In this document: piece after piece, positions 16,129 to 28,300 of the stretch
How the letters are laid out: each line of letters begins with the position of its first letter
Numbering within the stretch: the first letter of the stretch is position 1
NCBI RefSeq assembly: GCF_001294645.1
Contig: NZ_CP011868.1
Coordinates: forward strand, 5,704,001-5,768,000
From: Pseudonocardia sp. HH130629-09
Lineage (GTDB): Bacteria > Actinomycetota > Actinomycetes > Mycobacteriales > Pseudonocardiaceae
DNA length: 64,000 nucleotides
Direction of reading: 5' to 3'
The notes under the pieces: model-generated
Told to the model about the DNA's origin: nothing
Database searches by the model: none
What the model saw: the letters and a program-made list of their open reading frames with translations, nothing else
Made by a program: the position numbers and the translations under genes

Positions 16129-17573
16129 CAGCCGACTCCCTTCAGAACGTCGGGCTCTCGCTCGTCGGGCAGCGGGTAGCGCTCGCACAGCTCGCGGACG
16201 GCGGCCCGCACCCGCGCGGAGACCGCCTCGTCGACGTGGCCCTTGTTATCGCTGTGCAGAGTCGTAGCGGCGAGCGTCTCGTCAAGCAGACGCGCGCACT
16301 CCCGCACCGCGTCTGGGCCCATTCCTCGCTGCGCCAGGATGTTCGTCCCCAGCCGCAGACCGCTCGTGACCAGCGGAGGCTTGTCGTCGTCCGGGATCCG
16401 GTTGCGGTTGGCCAGGATCCCGCAGCTCTCTAGGGCCCGCTCCGCGACGACGCCGGTCAGCCCACGTACCCGGATGTCGACCAGCACCATGTGGTTATCG
16501 GTGCCGCCAGTCAGCACCCGATGGCCAAGCCGCTTTAGCTCATCGGCCATGGCCCGCGCGTCCTCGACGATCAGCCTCGTGGTGCGGGCGAAAGCGGGCC
16601 GCGAGGCGAGGTCGAGCGCACGGGCCTTCGCCGCGATTGACGCCGGGGCGGGGGTGCCCTGCGTCTGGGGAAACACAGCTCGCTGAAAGAGCGTGGACAG
16701 CGGGGTCCGGCCGTCCGGGCCCGGGGTCCGGTGCTCACGGCCGCTAAGGATCAAACCGCCGCGCGGGCCGCCGAGCTGCTTGTAGGTGCTGGTCGTGGTG
16801 ACGTGGGCGAGGTCGATAGGACTCGGGTGCAACCCGGTCGCGACGAGGCCCGCGATGTGCGAGATGTCGGCCAGCAGGTAGGCGCCGATCTCGTCGGCGA
16901 CGGCCCGGAAACGCTCAAAGTCCAGCGTGCGCGCGTACGCGCTGGCGCCGGCGATCACCAGGTGCGGTCGGTGCTCGCGGGCCAACTCGACGACTTGGTC
17001 GTAGTCGATCAGTCCATCCTCGCCAAGTCCGTAGTGGACGGCTGTGTACTGACGGCCGGTCACGGAGGCGGGTGACCCGTGGGTGAGGTGACCGCCAGAG
17101 TCGAGGTCGAGCCCGAGCAGGGTGCCGCCGGGCGGCACGATCGCGGCGAGCACGGCGAGGTTGGCAGACGAGCAGGAATGCGGCTGTACGTTCGCGTAGC
17201 GGGCGCCGAACAGGACCCTGGCCCGCTCGATCGCGAGCCGCTCGACGCCGTCGAACTGCTTAGCCCCCGGGTGGTAGCGCCGGCCGGGATACCCCTCTGC
17301 CGTGACATTGGACAGCGCCGCGCCCCCGGCCGCGAGGACCGACGGGGCGGCGACGCTGGCCGATGCGATCATCGCGAGGGTCGTTCGCTGCGCGTGGACC
17401 TCGGCATCCAGCAGGCGGGCCAGCTGCGGGTCATCGCGACGTAAGGTCTCCGCGCCGTCCCGGAGATGCTGGGGCTGGTCACCGGTCGTGCCGGTACGGG
17501 ACCGTTCGGATAGCCCGTCCTCGGTGAGGGGCGGCGCCCCGAACCGATCCGTAATTCTCGACGGACTGGTCAT
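16128..17573 (-). CDS. SHMT-like PLP enzyme with altered active site
   Basis: A 481-residue fold-type I PLP enzyme clearly related to serine hydroxymethyltransferase. Retained are AEGYPGRRY (Glu93), HGSPASVTG, the PLP Asp and neighbouring His in ADISHIAGL (236, 239), the Schiff-base Lys265 in TSTYKQLGGPRGG, and TSGLRLGT. Several residues normally invariant in SHMT have changed: TTHK is STYK (His to Tyr264), KYAEG is VTAEG (Tyr to Thr91), RYYGG is RYHPG (Tyr to His101), and IASEN is IASAS. These suggest a changed reaction, such as a transaldolase or aldolase making a beta-hydroxy amino acid, rather than housekeeping folate chemistry. It is the first gene of an operon with NRPS-1 (TGATG coupling). 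The start at 17573 follows GGAAACGAGG; an open extension to 17936 runs into IS30. Confidence 0.85.
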   Translation of the reverse strand: MTSPSRITDRFGAPPLTEDGLSERSRTGTTGDQPQHLRDGAETLRRDDPQLARLLDAEVHAQRTTLAMIASASVAAPSVLAAGGAALSNVTAEGYPGRRYHPGAKQFDGVERLAIERARVLFGARYANVQPHSCSSANLAVLAAIVPPGGTLLGLDLDSGGHLTHGSPASVTGRQYTAVHYGLGEDGLIDYDQVVELAREHRPHLVIAGASAYARTLDFERFRAVADEIGAYLLADISHIAGLVATGLHPSPIDLAHVTTTSTYKQLGGPRGGLILSGREHRTPGPDGRTPLSTLFQRAVFPQTQGTPAPASIAAKARALDLASRPAFARTTRLIVEDARAMADELKRLGHRVLTGGTDNHMVLVDIRVRGLTGVVAERALESCGILANRNRIPDDDKPPLVTSGLRLGTNILAQRGMGPDAVRECARLLDETLAATTLHSDNKGHVDEAVSARVRAAVRELCERYPLPDEREPDVLKGVG

Positions 17574-17746
17574 GTCATCGCCTCGTTTCCTTCGCTCGGC
17601 CGGGATTGCCGGTCGGGCTGTGTGCCCCGATGGCCGCGGTGGTGGGCAGCGCCCCCTTCGCCCGTGCCCCAGAATCGAGCAGGCCGGTAATGCCACATCC
17701 GACGGCGAGATGCTTGACAAATCACATCCCGTTCTGCCCGGGGTCC

Positions 17747-18968
17747 TTGGACTCAACCGGTCAGCGCAACAGTGCTCCGAATCTATCAGCCGGGGTGTCG
17801 AAATCAAGCGTTTTGCGCGGTCGGGTGTTGAGGCGTTCCGCGACGCGGTCGAGTTGGGCCTGGGTGATGTGGTCGAGCCGGGTGCCCTTCGGGAAGTACT
17901 GGCGTAGTAGCCGGTTGGTGTTCTCGTTCGTGCCACGCTGCCAGGGGCTGGCCGGGTCGGCGAAGTAGACGTCCAACCCGGTCCGGGCGGTGACGATGGT
18001 GTGGCGGGCCAGTTCCATCCCGCGGTCCCAGGTCAGCGACTTGCGGACGTGTTCGGGCAGTCGGGCCATCTGCCGGGACAGTTGGTGGGCGACGGTGTGC
18101 ATGTCGCGCCCTCCGAGCGCGACCAGCACGGTGAACCGGGTCGCGCGCTCGACCACGGTCGCGATCTGGGTGGTGCCACGCCCGAGCAGCAGATCACCTT
18201 CCCAGTGCCCGGGCACCGCCCGATCAGTCACCTCGGCGGGCCGGTCGTGGATGGAGACCGCGCCGGGGATCTGCGAGCGCCACTGCCCACCGGTGGTGTT
18301 GTGCACGTTACGCCGGATCGGACGGCCCGACCGCAGGTGTTTCTGCAGGTCTTTGGCCAGCACACCGCGGGTCTGCACGAACAGCGACTTGTAGATCGTC
18401 TCGTGTGACACCCGCATCCCCGATCCCGGAGCGTAGTGCTTGGCCAGGTGCCCGGCGATCTGCTCGGGCGACCAGTCCTCACCCAGTCTGGCAGCGACGA
18501 ACCCACACAGCAGCGGACGACGGGCGAGCAGACACGTCTTGGGGCGCTGGGCCCGGCGCCAGGCGCGGTCCTCGGCGTCCACAGCACGGTAGGCACGCCG
18601 ACCCTTGTTGCGGGCGACCTCCCGGCTCACCGTCGAGGCCGGACGACCGAGCCCAGCCGCGATGGCCCGGATCGAACGATACTGGGCCAGACCACGAGAG
18701 ATCTCCTCCCGCTCGGCCGCGGTCAGCGTCCCCGGTCGGCGACGACGTGATGGCGGCACGTAGCCACCGGTGGACTTGAGCACCGTGAACACCGACCCCG
18801 GCGGGCGTCCGATCGCCCGAGCGATGTCACTGATCGACTCCCCACGCCCCCACCGGACCCACAGATCCGCGCGGTCGGCATCGGACATCCCAGGTCGTCC
18901 CAGTCGCGCCATCCCACACCCCTATCATGATCAACTACCCGGGTGTTGCGCTGACCGGTTGAGTCCAA
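17747..18968 (-). mobile_element. IS30-family element, intact with 5-bp target duplication
   Basis: A 1222-bp element with perfect inverted ends TTGGACTCAACCGGTCAGCG (extending to about 25 bp) and a flanking GGTCC duplication (17742-17746 and 18969-18973). It has inserted into the intergenic region that once joined the SHMT-like and NRPS-2 promoters. Confidence 0.95.
17761..18912 (-). CDS. IS30-family transposase
   Basis: This 383-residue transposase has an N-terminal HTH (ESISDIARAIGRPPGSVF), a second HTH (SIRAIAAGLGRPASTVSREV) and the DDE core. Visible are GHWEGDLLLGR (first Asp), LTWDRGMELARH (second Asp) and SPWQRGTNENTNRLLRQY (Glu), with the RPRKTLDFDTPADRF signature at the C-terminus. 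Full length for the family. Confidence 0.95.
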   Translation of the reverse strand: MARLGRPGMSDADRADLWVRWGRGESISDIARAIGRPPGSVFTVLKSTGGYVPPSRRRRPGTLTAAEREEISRGLAQYRSIRAIAAGLGRPASTVSREVARNKGRRAYRAVDAEDRAWRRAQRPKTCLLARRPLLCGFVAARLGEDWSPEQIAGHLAKHYAPGSGMRVSHETIYKSLFVQTRGVLAKDLQKHLRSGRPIRRNVHNTTGGQWRSQIPGAVSIHDRPAEVTDRAVPGHWEGDLLLGRGTTQIATVVERATRFTVLVALGGRDMHTVAHQLSRQMARLPEHVRKSLTWDRGMELARHTIVTARTGLDVYFADPASPWQRGTNENTNRLLRQYFPKGTRLDHITQAQLDRVAERLNTRPRKTLDFDTPADRFGALLR

Positions 18969-18973
18969 GGTCC

Positions 18974-19392
18974 AGGTCTTTAAGAAAGCTGTGTCGTGAT
19001 AAGTGTAGCTCCACTCGCCACCCCCGAAGAACGCTTCTCGAGCCGTTCGCGACGACGTACCCGGCGTTCAGATTTATCTGGTCGACGTTCAGAGTTGTCT
19101 GGTCGACAGGACACGGACGGTCCCGATCTACCGTGCAGACAACGTTCACAGATCGGCTGCGGCCGCCACGACCGAAGCGTGGAGCAGGGCTGCAAGCTGC
19201 ATTAAGGCGTCCGCCATCGTTGCCCCGTCCCCCCAGTCCGTGCGTATCGTCGTCGAGCGGAGCCGACCGAGGTCGAATCGGTCTGGCGATGACACCACGA
19301 GCGGTTAAACGCGAGTCAACGAACCGCCCCACGAATGCCAGGAATCGGTCGCACCACCGGTTCGATCGGATATAACGAGGAGATCGAATACC
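18974..19392. promoter_or_regulatory. NRPS-2 upstream region (non-coding)
   Basis: About 420 bp without a gene. It contains a tandem 21-bp direct repeat at 19066-19086 and 19087-19107 (units differ at two positions; shared parts GTTCAGA and TCTGGTCGAC). It also holds palindrome site A at 19096-19113, which overlaps the second unit. Before IS30 inserted, this was a shared divergent promoter between the SHMT-like gene and NRPS-2. The rest shows nothing recognisable. Confidence 0.6.
19096..19113. promoter_or_regulatory. Cluster palindrome site A
   Basis: TGTCTGGTCGACAGGACA is the first of four related 18-bp palindromes (consensus TGTCyyGTCrrCrGGACr). It lies 288 bp before the NRPS-2 start and, when IS30 is removed, about 300 bp before the SHMT-like start. 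A regulator operator is inferred. Confidence 0.65.
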
Positions 19393-22300
19393 ATGGCCCA
19401 GTTGTCGTTCGCGCAGCGCCGCCTGTGGTTCATCGACCGTTTCGAGGGCCCGTCGGCGACGTACAACATCCCGTTGGTGCTGCGCCTGTGCGGCGTGGTG
19501 GACACCGGCGCGCTGGGTTCCGCGGTGTGCGACGTCGTGGTGCGGCACGAGGCATTGCGGACGGTGTTCTTCGAGGACGTCGACGGCGTCCCGCACCCGC
19601 AGGTCATCCCAGCGGACGAGCTCGACTGCGATCTCGTCGTGCGTGACGTCGACGCCGGTGACGTGGACGCCGCGATCGACGAGGTGTGCGGGCACGTCTT
19701 CAATCTCTCCCGCGAGATCCCGATTCTGCCGGTGCTGCTGCGGACCGCCGTCAACCGGTCCGTGCTCGTCCTGCTCGTGCACCACATCGCGATCGACGGC
19801 GAGTCGATGGTGCCTCTGGTGCGCGACCTGTCCCGCGCCTACGACGCGCGCTGCGTCTCCATGGAGCCAGCGTTCGAACCGCTCCCGGTGCAGTACAGCG
19901 ACTACGCGGTGTGGCAGCGCGAGGTCCTCGGCGACGAGGACGACCCGGACAGCGAGATCTCCGCGCAGCTCGGCTACTGGCGCGAGGAGCTCGCCGGCCA
20001 GCCCCCGCGGATCGACCTCCCGACCGACCGGCCCCGTCCCCCCGAGCCGAGCCACCGCGGCGGCGTCGTCGAGTTCCGTGTGGAGCCCCAGCTGGTAGCG
20101 GCCGCGCGTGAGCTGGCCTACGCCGAAGGCGTCACGATGCCGATGGTGCTGCAGTCGGCGCTGGTCGTACTACTGCAGCAGCTGGGCGCCGGCTCAGACG
20201 TGTCGGTCGGTTCTCCGAACGCCGGTCGTTCGGACGAGACACTCGAGGACCTTGTTGGGTTCTTCGTCAACACCTGGGTGCTGCGAGTGGACCTGTCCGG
20301 CGGCCCGTCGTTCCGGGACGTGCTGAGCCGGGTGAGAGATAAAGCACTGGCCGCCTACGACAACCAAGATGCTCCGTTCGAGCGGCTGGTGGAGGTGGTG
20401 AACCCGGAGCGGTCACGCTCGTATCACCCGTTGTTCCAGGTGATGTTCGCCTGGCAGGACCACTTCCGTCTCGATGTGAAGATGGGTGGTTTGACCGGTT
20501 CGGGAGAGACGGTCTCGTCGAAGACCTCGAAGTTCGATCTCGAGCTGGCGATCGGCGCGGACGAGTCGGGCGACGGTCTGTCCTGCTTCCTCGAGTACGC
20601 CTCCGACCTGTTCGACCGGTCGTCTGCCGACGCCATCGCCGAGCGCTTTGTGCGACTGCTGCGCCACGCGGTAGCCGAGCCGTCGCGGCGGGTCAGCTCG
20701 CTCGAGGTGCTGGCGCCCGCCGAGCGCGACGAGCTGATCGAGAGGATCAACGACACCATCGTGGCGGTGCCGCACGCGAGCGTGCCCGAGCTGGTCGAGG
20801 CGCGCGTCGCCGAGACGCCGGACGCGGTGGCAGTGGTGTGCGGTGACGTGTCGCTGTCGTTCACGGAGCTCAACACGCGGGCGAACCGTCTGGCCCGCGA
20901 GCTGGTGGCCCGAGGTGTCGGGGCAGAGTCGCTGGTCGGGCTCGCCTTGCCGCGGTCGGCCGATCTGGTGGTGGGGATGCTGGGGATCCTCAAGTCGGGC
21001 GCCGGGTACCTGCCGATCGACCCGCGCTACCCCTCGCGGCGTCTGGATCTGGTGCTCTCGCAGGCCTGCCCGGCCTTGGTGCTCACCGACTCCGGGACTG
21101 CAGGTGTGCTGCCCCCCGACGGCACCTCACGGCTGCTCCTCAACGAGGTGGACCTGCGCTCCGGCCCGGGCCACGACCTGACCGCCGCCGAGCGCTGCCT
21201 GCGGCCGGACAACGTGGCGTATGTGATGTACACCTCTGGGTCTTCGGGGACGCCGAAGGGCGTGGCGATCACCCACGGCGGTGTCGTGAACGACGCGTTG
21301 TCGCTGGCCGAGATCGTGGGAGCGTCAGCCGGATCCCGGTTCCTGGCGGCAACGTCGGTGAACTTCGACGTGTCCGCATTCGAGGTGTTCGCCGCGCTGG
21401 GATCGGGAGCCTCGGTGGAGGTGGTGCGCGACGTCCTCGAGCTCGCTGAGCGCGACACGTGGTGCGGAGACGTCGTCAGTGCAGTGCCGTCAGTCTTCGT
21501 GGAGATGCTCGACGACGTCCGCGACACCGTCGACATCGGTACCTTGATCTTTGCCGGTGAGGTGCTTTCCGCGCCGGACGTCGAGCGCGTGCGGAAGGCG
21601 TTCCCGCACACCCGCATCCTGAACGGATACGGCCAGACCGAGACATTCTACGCGTCCGCATACGAGCTCCCGGCCGGACGGGATCTCACCGGGAACGCGG
21701 CGATTGGCACTCCACTGTGGAACGTGCGGACCTACGTTCTGGGTCCGGAGCTGACCCCGGTGCCGGCTGGCGTCGTCGGCGAGCTGTACGTGGGCGGGTC
21801 GATCGGTCGCGGCTACTACGGTCGCGCGGGCATGACCGCGGAACGATTCCTGGCGGACCCGTTCGGCGCGCCGGGCGGGCGCATGTATCGCACAGGAGAC
21901 CTCGCGCGCTGGCGGTCCGACGGGATCCTGGAGTGCGTCGGCCGCGCTGACAGCCAGGTCAAGCTGCACGGTCTGCGGATCGAACCGGCCGAGGTGCAGG
22001 CGGCGATGGTCGAGCACCCTGACGTCTGCGCCGCCGTCGCCGTCGTGCGCGAGGGTCGCGCCGGCAAGCAGCTCGTCGGGTACGTTGTACCCGCCGGAGG
22101 CGTCATGGATCTGACGGCGGTGCGCCGGTTCGTGGCGGAGCGGCTGCCGGAATACTCGGTCCCGTCGGTGCTGATGGAGCTCGACCGGATCCCGCTCGAC
22201 TTGAACGGCAAGGTCGACCGGTCCGCGCTGCCTGAGCCGGAGACGGTCGCCGGCGCATACCGCAGCCCGCGCACGCCCGAAGAGCAGGTGCTGGCGGAGG

Positions 22301-25300
22301 TGTTCGCCGAGGTGCTCGGGGTGGAGCGGGTGGGCGTGGACGACGACTTCTTCGCCGTCGGCGGCGACTCGATCCGGTCGATCCAGGTGGTCGCCAGGGC
22401 ACGATCGCGCGGGCTCGAGGTGACCCCGCGGACGGTGTTCGACCGCCGCACCGTCGCCGAACTGGCCTCCGTCGCGACCTCCACCGCAGCGGCCAGGCCC
22501 ACCTCCTTGGACGAGCTGGCCGGCGGTGGCGTCGGCTCGATGCCGCTCACCCCCGTCGGCAGGTGGCTGATGGACCTGGTCCCCGACGGCGGCGCGAGCC
22601 GGTTCGCCATGTCGACAGTCGTGGACCTGCCGATCGGCATCGACGACGACGGCCTGGCGGCTACGCTGCAAGCCGTTCTGGACCACCACGACGTGCTGCG
22701 CTCCCGGCTCGTGACCGACGACGACGGCGAGTGGGGTATGCGCGTCGACCCGCCCGGTGCGGTTGTTGCGGGGGGCCTGGTGCGCAGGGTCCCCTGGGAC
22801 GGGTCGTCGGATGTCGTCGAGTCCGAGCTGGACGCGGCGCCCGGCCGGCTGGACCCCCGTGCCGGCGTGATGGCGCAGTTCGTCCGATTCGACGCCGGCT
22901 CGGATGTCGCGGGTCGGCTCGCGGTCGTTCTGCACCACTTCGCCGTCGACGGTGTGTCCTGGCGGATCCTGCTACCGGACCTGGCCGCAGCTTGGGGTGC
23001 GGTGCAGGAGGGCCGTCCGGTGGCGCTCCCGGCCGTCGGGACGTCGATGCGGCGGTGGGCGCACGCGCTCACCACCGCGGCCGTCGCCCCGTGCCGGACC
23101 GGCGAGCTGGAGCACTGGCGCGGGGTGTTGGACGGTCCGGACCCGGTGCTGGGCCGTCGGCGCGTGGACCCCGCGCGGGACACGATGTCCACGGTCGGGA
23201 CGGTCCGGGTGGATATCCCGGCCGACGTGACCGACGCGCTGCTCACCGCGGTGCCGGCCGCGTACCACGCCGGTGTGAACGACGGCCTGCTCGCCGGACT
23301 GGCGGTCGCGGTCGCGCGGTGGCGCGGTCGTCGTGGAGTCGAGGAGCCGTCCACACTGGTCCGTCTGGAGGGCCACGGTCGCGAGGAGGCGCTGGCACCG
23401 GGCGCGGACGTGTCCCGCACTGTGGGCTGGTTCACGTCAATGTTCCCGGTGCGGTTGGACACCGGCGACGTCGACCTCGACGACGTTGCCGCAGGCGGGG
23501 ACGCGGCCGGCGCGGTGCTGAAGGCGGTCAAGGAACAGCTGGCGGCGGTGCCGGACAAGGGCGCGGGCTTTGGGCTGTTGCGCTGGTCGAACCCACGGTC
23601 CGCGCCGATGCTGGCGGCCTACGCGGACCCGCAGATCGGGTTCAACTACCTCGGCCGGTTCTCGGCGGCCGACATGCCTGAGCACCTGCGGGGGCTCGGG
23701 TTCACTCAAGTACTCGACGTGGACGACAGCGAGGTCGCTCTGGATCCCACAATGCCGGCGCTGTCCTCGCTGGAGATCAACTCCGCGGTGACCGACACGG
23801 ACCGGGGGCCACGACTCGAAGCGGTGCTGAGCTTCCCGGCCGGCGTGCTCACACGCGACGAGGTGACCGAGCTGGCCGGACTCTGGCGGGAGGCGCTGAC
23901 CGGGCTGGCCCGGCACGCGCGCACTCCCGGCGTGGGCGGGCTGACGGCGTCGGACCTGCCGCTGCTGCGCGGGGTGGCGCAGTCCGAGATTGACGGCTGG
24001 GAGCGGCGCCGGCCCGGCCTCGTCGACGCCTGGCCGCTCACCGCGCTGCAGTCCGGCCTGCTGTTCCACCGCGCGCTCGTTGTCAACCCATCCGAGGTGG
24101 ATGCCTACCAGGTCCAGCTCGTCCTAGAGATCTCTGGCGCGGTCGATCCAGACCGGATGCGGATGGCCGGTCAGAGGCTGCTGGATCGGCATCCGAACCT
24201 GCGTGCGGCGTTCGAGCCGCGCATCGACGGGGGCTGGGTGCAGCTCGTCGAAGATCGGGTGGAGCTGCCCTGGAAAGTCCTCGACCTGCGAGGATGTGTC
24301 GAGGGGGAGCGGGCGGAGCGCATCGGGCGGTTCCTGGCCGACGACCACACCCGCCACTTCGACCCGGCCGCGGCGCCTCTGCTGCGCCTAGGCCTGATCC
24401 GTATCGCCGAGGACACAGCCGAGCTCGTATTCACCGCGCATCACGTGTTGTTCGATGGCTGGTCAATCCCGCTGTTGATGCAGGAGCTGCTGCGGCTCTA
24501 CGGATCCGCAGGTGCGCCGGGGGACCTGACCGTAACTCGCGGCTATCGCGACTTCCTGGACTGGCTGAACCGCCAGGACCACCATGCCGCCGCGCAGGCC
24601 TGGCGCGACGAGCTGGCCGGCGTCGAGGAGCCCACGCTGATCGCTCCCGGGCCCCCCGAGCACACGGAGATCGGGCTGTGGACGGTGAACGTCGACTTGC
24701 CGGAGGCCAGCTCAGCCGCACTGGCCCGCCGGGCCGCTGAATGGGGGGTCACGGTGAACACGATGGTGCAGGCCGCCTGGGCGATCCTGCTCGGGCAGCT
24801 TACTGGCCGCGACGACGTCGTGTTTGGTGCCACCGTGTCCGGCCGTCCCGCCGAGCTCGACGGCGTCGACAGGACGATCGGCATGTTCATCAACACGGTG
24901 CCGGTGCGGATGCCGTTGGATCCGGCCACGCCGCTGCTCGAGGCCCTCGCCGGCCTGCAGAGCAGGCAGGCGGCGTTGCTCGAGCACCACTACCGGGGCC
25001 TGATCGACATCCAGCAGGACCTGGGCATGTCCTCGCTGTTCGACACGTTGGTCGTGTTCGAGTCCTACCCGGTCGACACTGACGCTGTGGCCGACGCCAA
25101 CGCGGCCGCTGGCATCGAGGTGACCGGCATGCGGCCATTCTCGGCGACGCACTACCCGCTAACTCTGACCGCCGAGCTCGACCCACACCTGCACCTGGCC
25201 CTGCAGTACCAGCCCGGTCGGCTGGAGCACGAGGCCGTCGAGCAGATCGCGGTCCGACTCGGGCGGCTGCTGCAGTTGCTCTCCGGCACCGTCGATGGGG

Positions 25301-28300
25301 CCGCGAGCGACACCAGTGCAGCGACAGCGCTGGGCCGGATCGATCTGCTAAGCCCTGCCGAGCGTGAGCAGGTCCTGACCGGGTTCAACGACACCGCGGC
25401 GCCGTTCGCGGTGGCGACCGTCCCGGAGCGTTTCGAGCGCCAGGTCGAGACCCTGACCGATGCCGATGCGCTCGTCGTGGGTGGGACCTCGCTGACCTAC
25501 GTCGAGCTCAATGCGCGGGCGAACCGGCTGGCGCACGAGCTGATCGCGCGCGGGGTGGGCCCGGAGACGTCGGTCGCGCTGATTCTGCCGCGCACGGCGA
25601 ACTTGATTGTGTCGATCCTCGCTGTGCTAAAGGCGGGAGGGGCCTACGTCCCGATCGACCCGTCATACCCGACGGACCGGATCGCGCACCTGCTCGCAGA
25701 CTCAGAGCCAGTGCTCGTCGTGACCGACACCGACCGGCCCCGCGGACGCGGCGGGCTCGGCGGACGCGACGTCCTCGCACTGGACGATGTGGGCGTCCGC
25801 CGCGCGCTCGCGGATCGGCCGGACCACAACCCGGTCGACGCAGACCGGACGGCGCCGCTCACTCCGCGGCACCGCGCCTACACGATCTACACGTCCGGTT
25901 CGACGGGGCGTCCGAAGGGCGTCGTCGTCGAACACGCGAGCGTGTCCAACCTGGCCGACTGGGGCGTCGCCGAGCTCGGCGCGGCCACATTCGACCGCGC
26001 GCTGGCTACGACATCGATCACCTTTGACGTGTCTGTGTTCGACACGATCGTCCCGCTGCTGGTGGGCGGCAGCATTGTGCTGCTCTCCGACGTCCTGGAG
26101 CTCGCCGATCGCGATGTCGGTCCCGGCGGGCTGTTGTGTGTCGTCCCGTCGGCGCTGGCCGCCGTCGGCGAGCAGGCCCGGCTGGACCAGATCGGCACGA
26201 TTGCGCTGGCCGGTGAGGCGTTGCCGGCGAGCCTCGTCCGGTCGTTGCGCGAGACCGCGCCGGGGGCCCGGCTGGCCAACATCTATGGGCCGACTGAGAG
26301 CTGCGTCTACGCGCTCGCGTGCGTAGAGGAGGAAGTCGATGGCACCATCCCGGTCGGCCGCCCGGTGGCGAACGTCCGCGCCCGGATCCTCGACAGCGCC
26401 CTGCGGCCCGTCCCGATCGGTGTCCCAGGCGAGCTTTACCTGGTCGGCGCCGGTCTCGCCCGCGCCTACCACCTACGCGCCGGGCTCACGGCGGAGCGGT
26501 TCGTCGCCGACCCGTTCGACGGTGCCGGGGACCGCATGTACCGCACCGGTGATCTGGCCAGGTGGGACACCGACGGCCGCGTCGAGTACCTCGGCCGCGC
26601 CGACCAGCAGGTCAAGGTGCGCGGTTTTCGAATCGAGCCGGGGGAGATCGAGTCGGCGCTGACCGAGCACCCGTCAGTGACCCGGGCCGTCGTGCTGGCC
26701 CGCGACGGCGGTGCCGCCGGGCCGCGGCTAGTTGCCTGGGTGGTGCCGGAGGTCGGTACGGAGGTTGACACCGACGAGATGCGCACGTTCGTGGGCCAGC
26801 GCCTGCCCGAGTACATGGTTCCGTCCGCCGTTGTAGCGGTCGACGGGCTCCCGCTCACACCGAACGGGAAGCTCGACCGTGCCGCCCTGCCCGAGCCGTA
26901 CCTCGCCGCCGGGACATACCGGGCTCCGACCACGGCCTCTGAGCAGCGGCTAGCGGAACTGTTCGCTGACGTCCTCGGCGTTCCCCGGGTCGGTCTCGAC
27001 GACGGGTTCTTCAGTCTCGGCGGGCACTCACTGCTAGTAACGCGGCTGGTCGGACGTGTCCGCGAGGCGTTCGGGACCGACCTGCTGATCCGGACCGTGT
27101 TCGAGGCGCCCACGGTCGCCGAGCTGGCGGGCCACCTGGGTCGTGTCGGGGAGCGGGCGCGACCGGTGCTGGAGCAACGTGCCGGGACCGGCCCGATGCC
27201 CCTGTCCTACGCGCAGCGCCGTCTGTGGTTCATCCACCGATTCGAGGGATCATCCGCGACGTACAACATCCCGGTCGTGTTCCGGCTCTGCGGCATGGTG
27301 GACGCCGACGCGCTGGGCGCCGCGCTGCGCGACGTCGTGGTGCGGCACGAGGCATTGCGGACGGTGTTCATCGAAGACGTCGACGGCATTCCGCATCAGC
27401 AGGTCGTGTCGGAGGACGAGCTCGGGCGTGTGCTGGAGTTGACCGACGTCGCTGCCGAGGAGGCGGAAGCGGCCGTTGCCGCGGCGATGGAGTATCCGTT
27501 CGACCTGGCCGACGAGATCCCGGTGCACGCCGTGCTGTTCCGAATCGACGACGGCCGCAGCGAACTCGCACTCGTCGTGCACCACATCGCGGCGGACGGC
27601 GAGTCGATGGTGCCGCTCGTGCGCGACCTGTCGATCACGTACGAGGCGCGCAGTAGTGGTGTCGCACCAAGGTGGGAGCCGCTGCCGGTGCGGTACGCGG
27701 ACTACGCGCTGTGGCAGCGCGAGGTCCTCGGCGACGAGGACGACCCGGACAGCGTCATGGCTGCCCAGTCCGAGCACTGGCGGGCCGAGCTGGAGGGTGC
27801 GCCGCAGCCATTGATGTTGCCGATCGACCGCCCCCGGCCCCGAGAGGCGAGCCACCGGGGTGCGGGCGTCCGGTTCGGGGTCGACCCTGGGCTGGTCGCC
27901 AGGGCGCGGGAGCTGGCCGCCGCCGAGGGCGTGACGATGCCGATGTTGCTGCAGTCAGCGCTGGTGGTGCTGTTGCAGCAGCTGGGTGCAGGGCCGGACG
28001 TGTCGGTCGGTTCCCCGATCGCCGGTCGTTCGGACGAGGCGCTGGTGGATCTCGTTGGGTTCTTCGTGAACACGTGGGTGCTGCGGGTGGACCTGTCCGG
28101 TGGCCCGTCGTTCCGGGACGTGCTGGGCCGGGTGCGGTCGAAGGCGTTGGCCGCCTACGACAATCAGGATGCTCCGTTCGAGCGGCTGGTGGAGGTGGTG
28201 AACCCGGAGCGGTCACGTTCATATCACCCGTTGTTCCAGGTAATGATTGCGTGGCAGGACAGCTCCCGCGTCGAACTCGACACGTCGTCGCTGACCGGCC

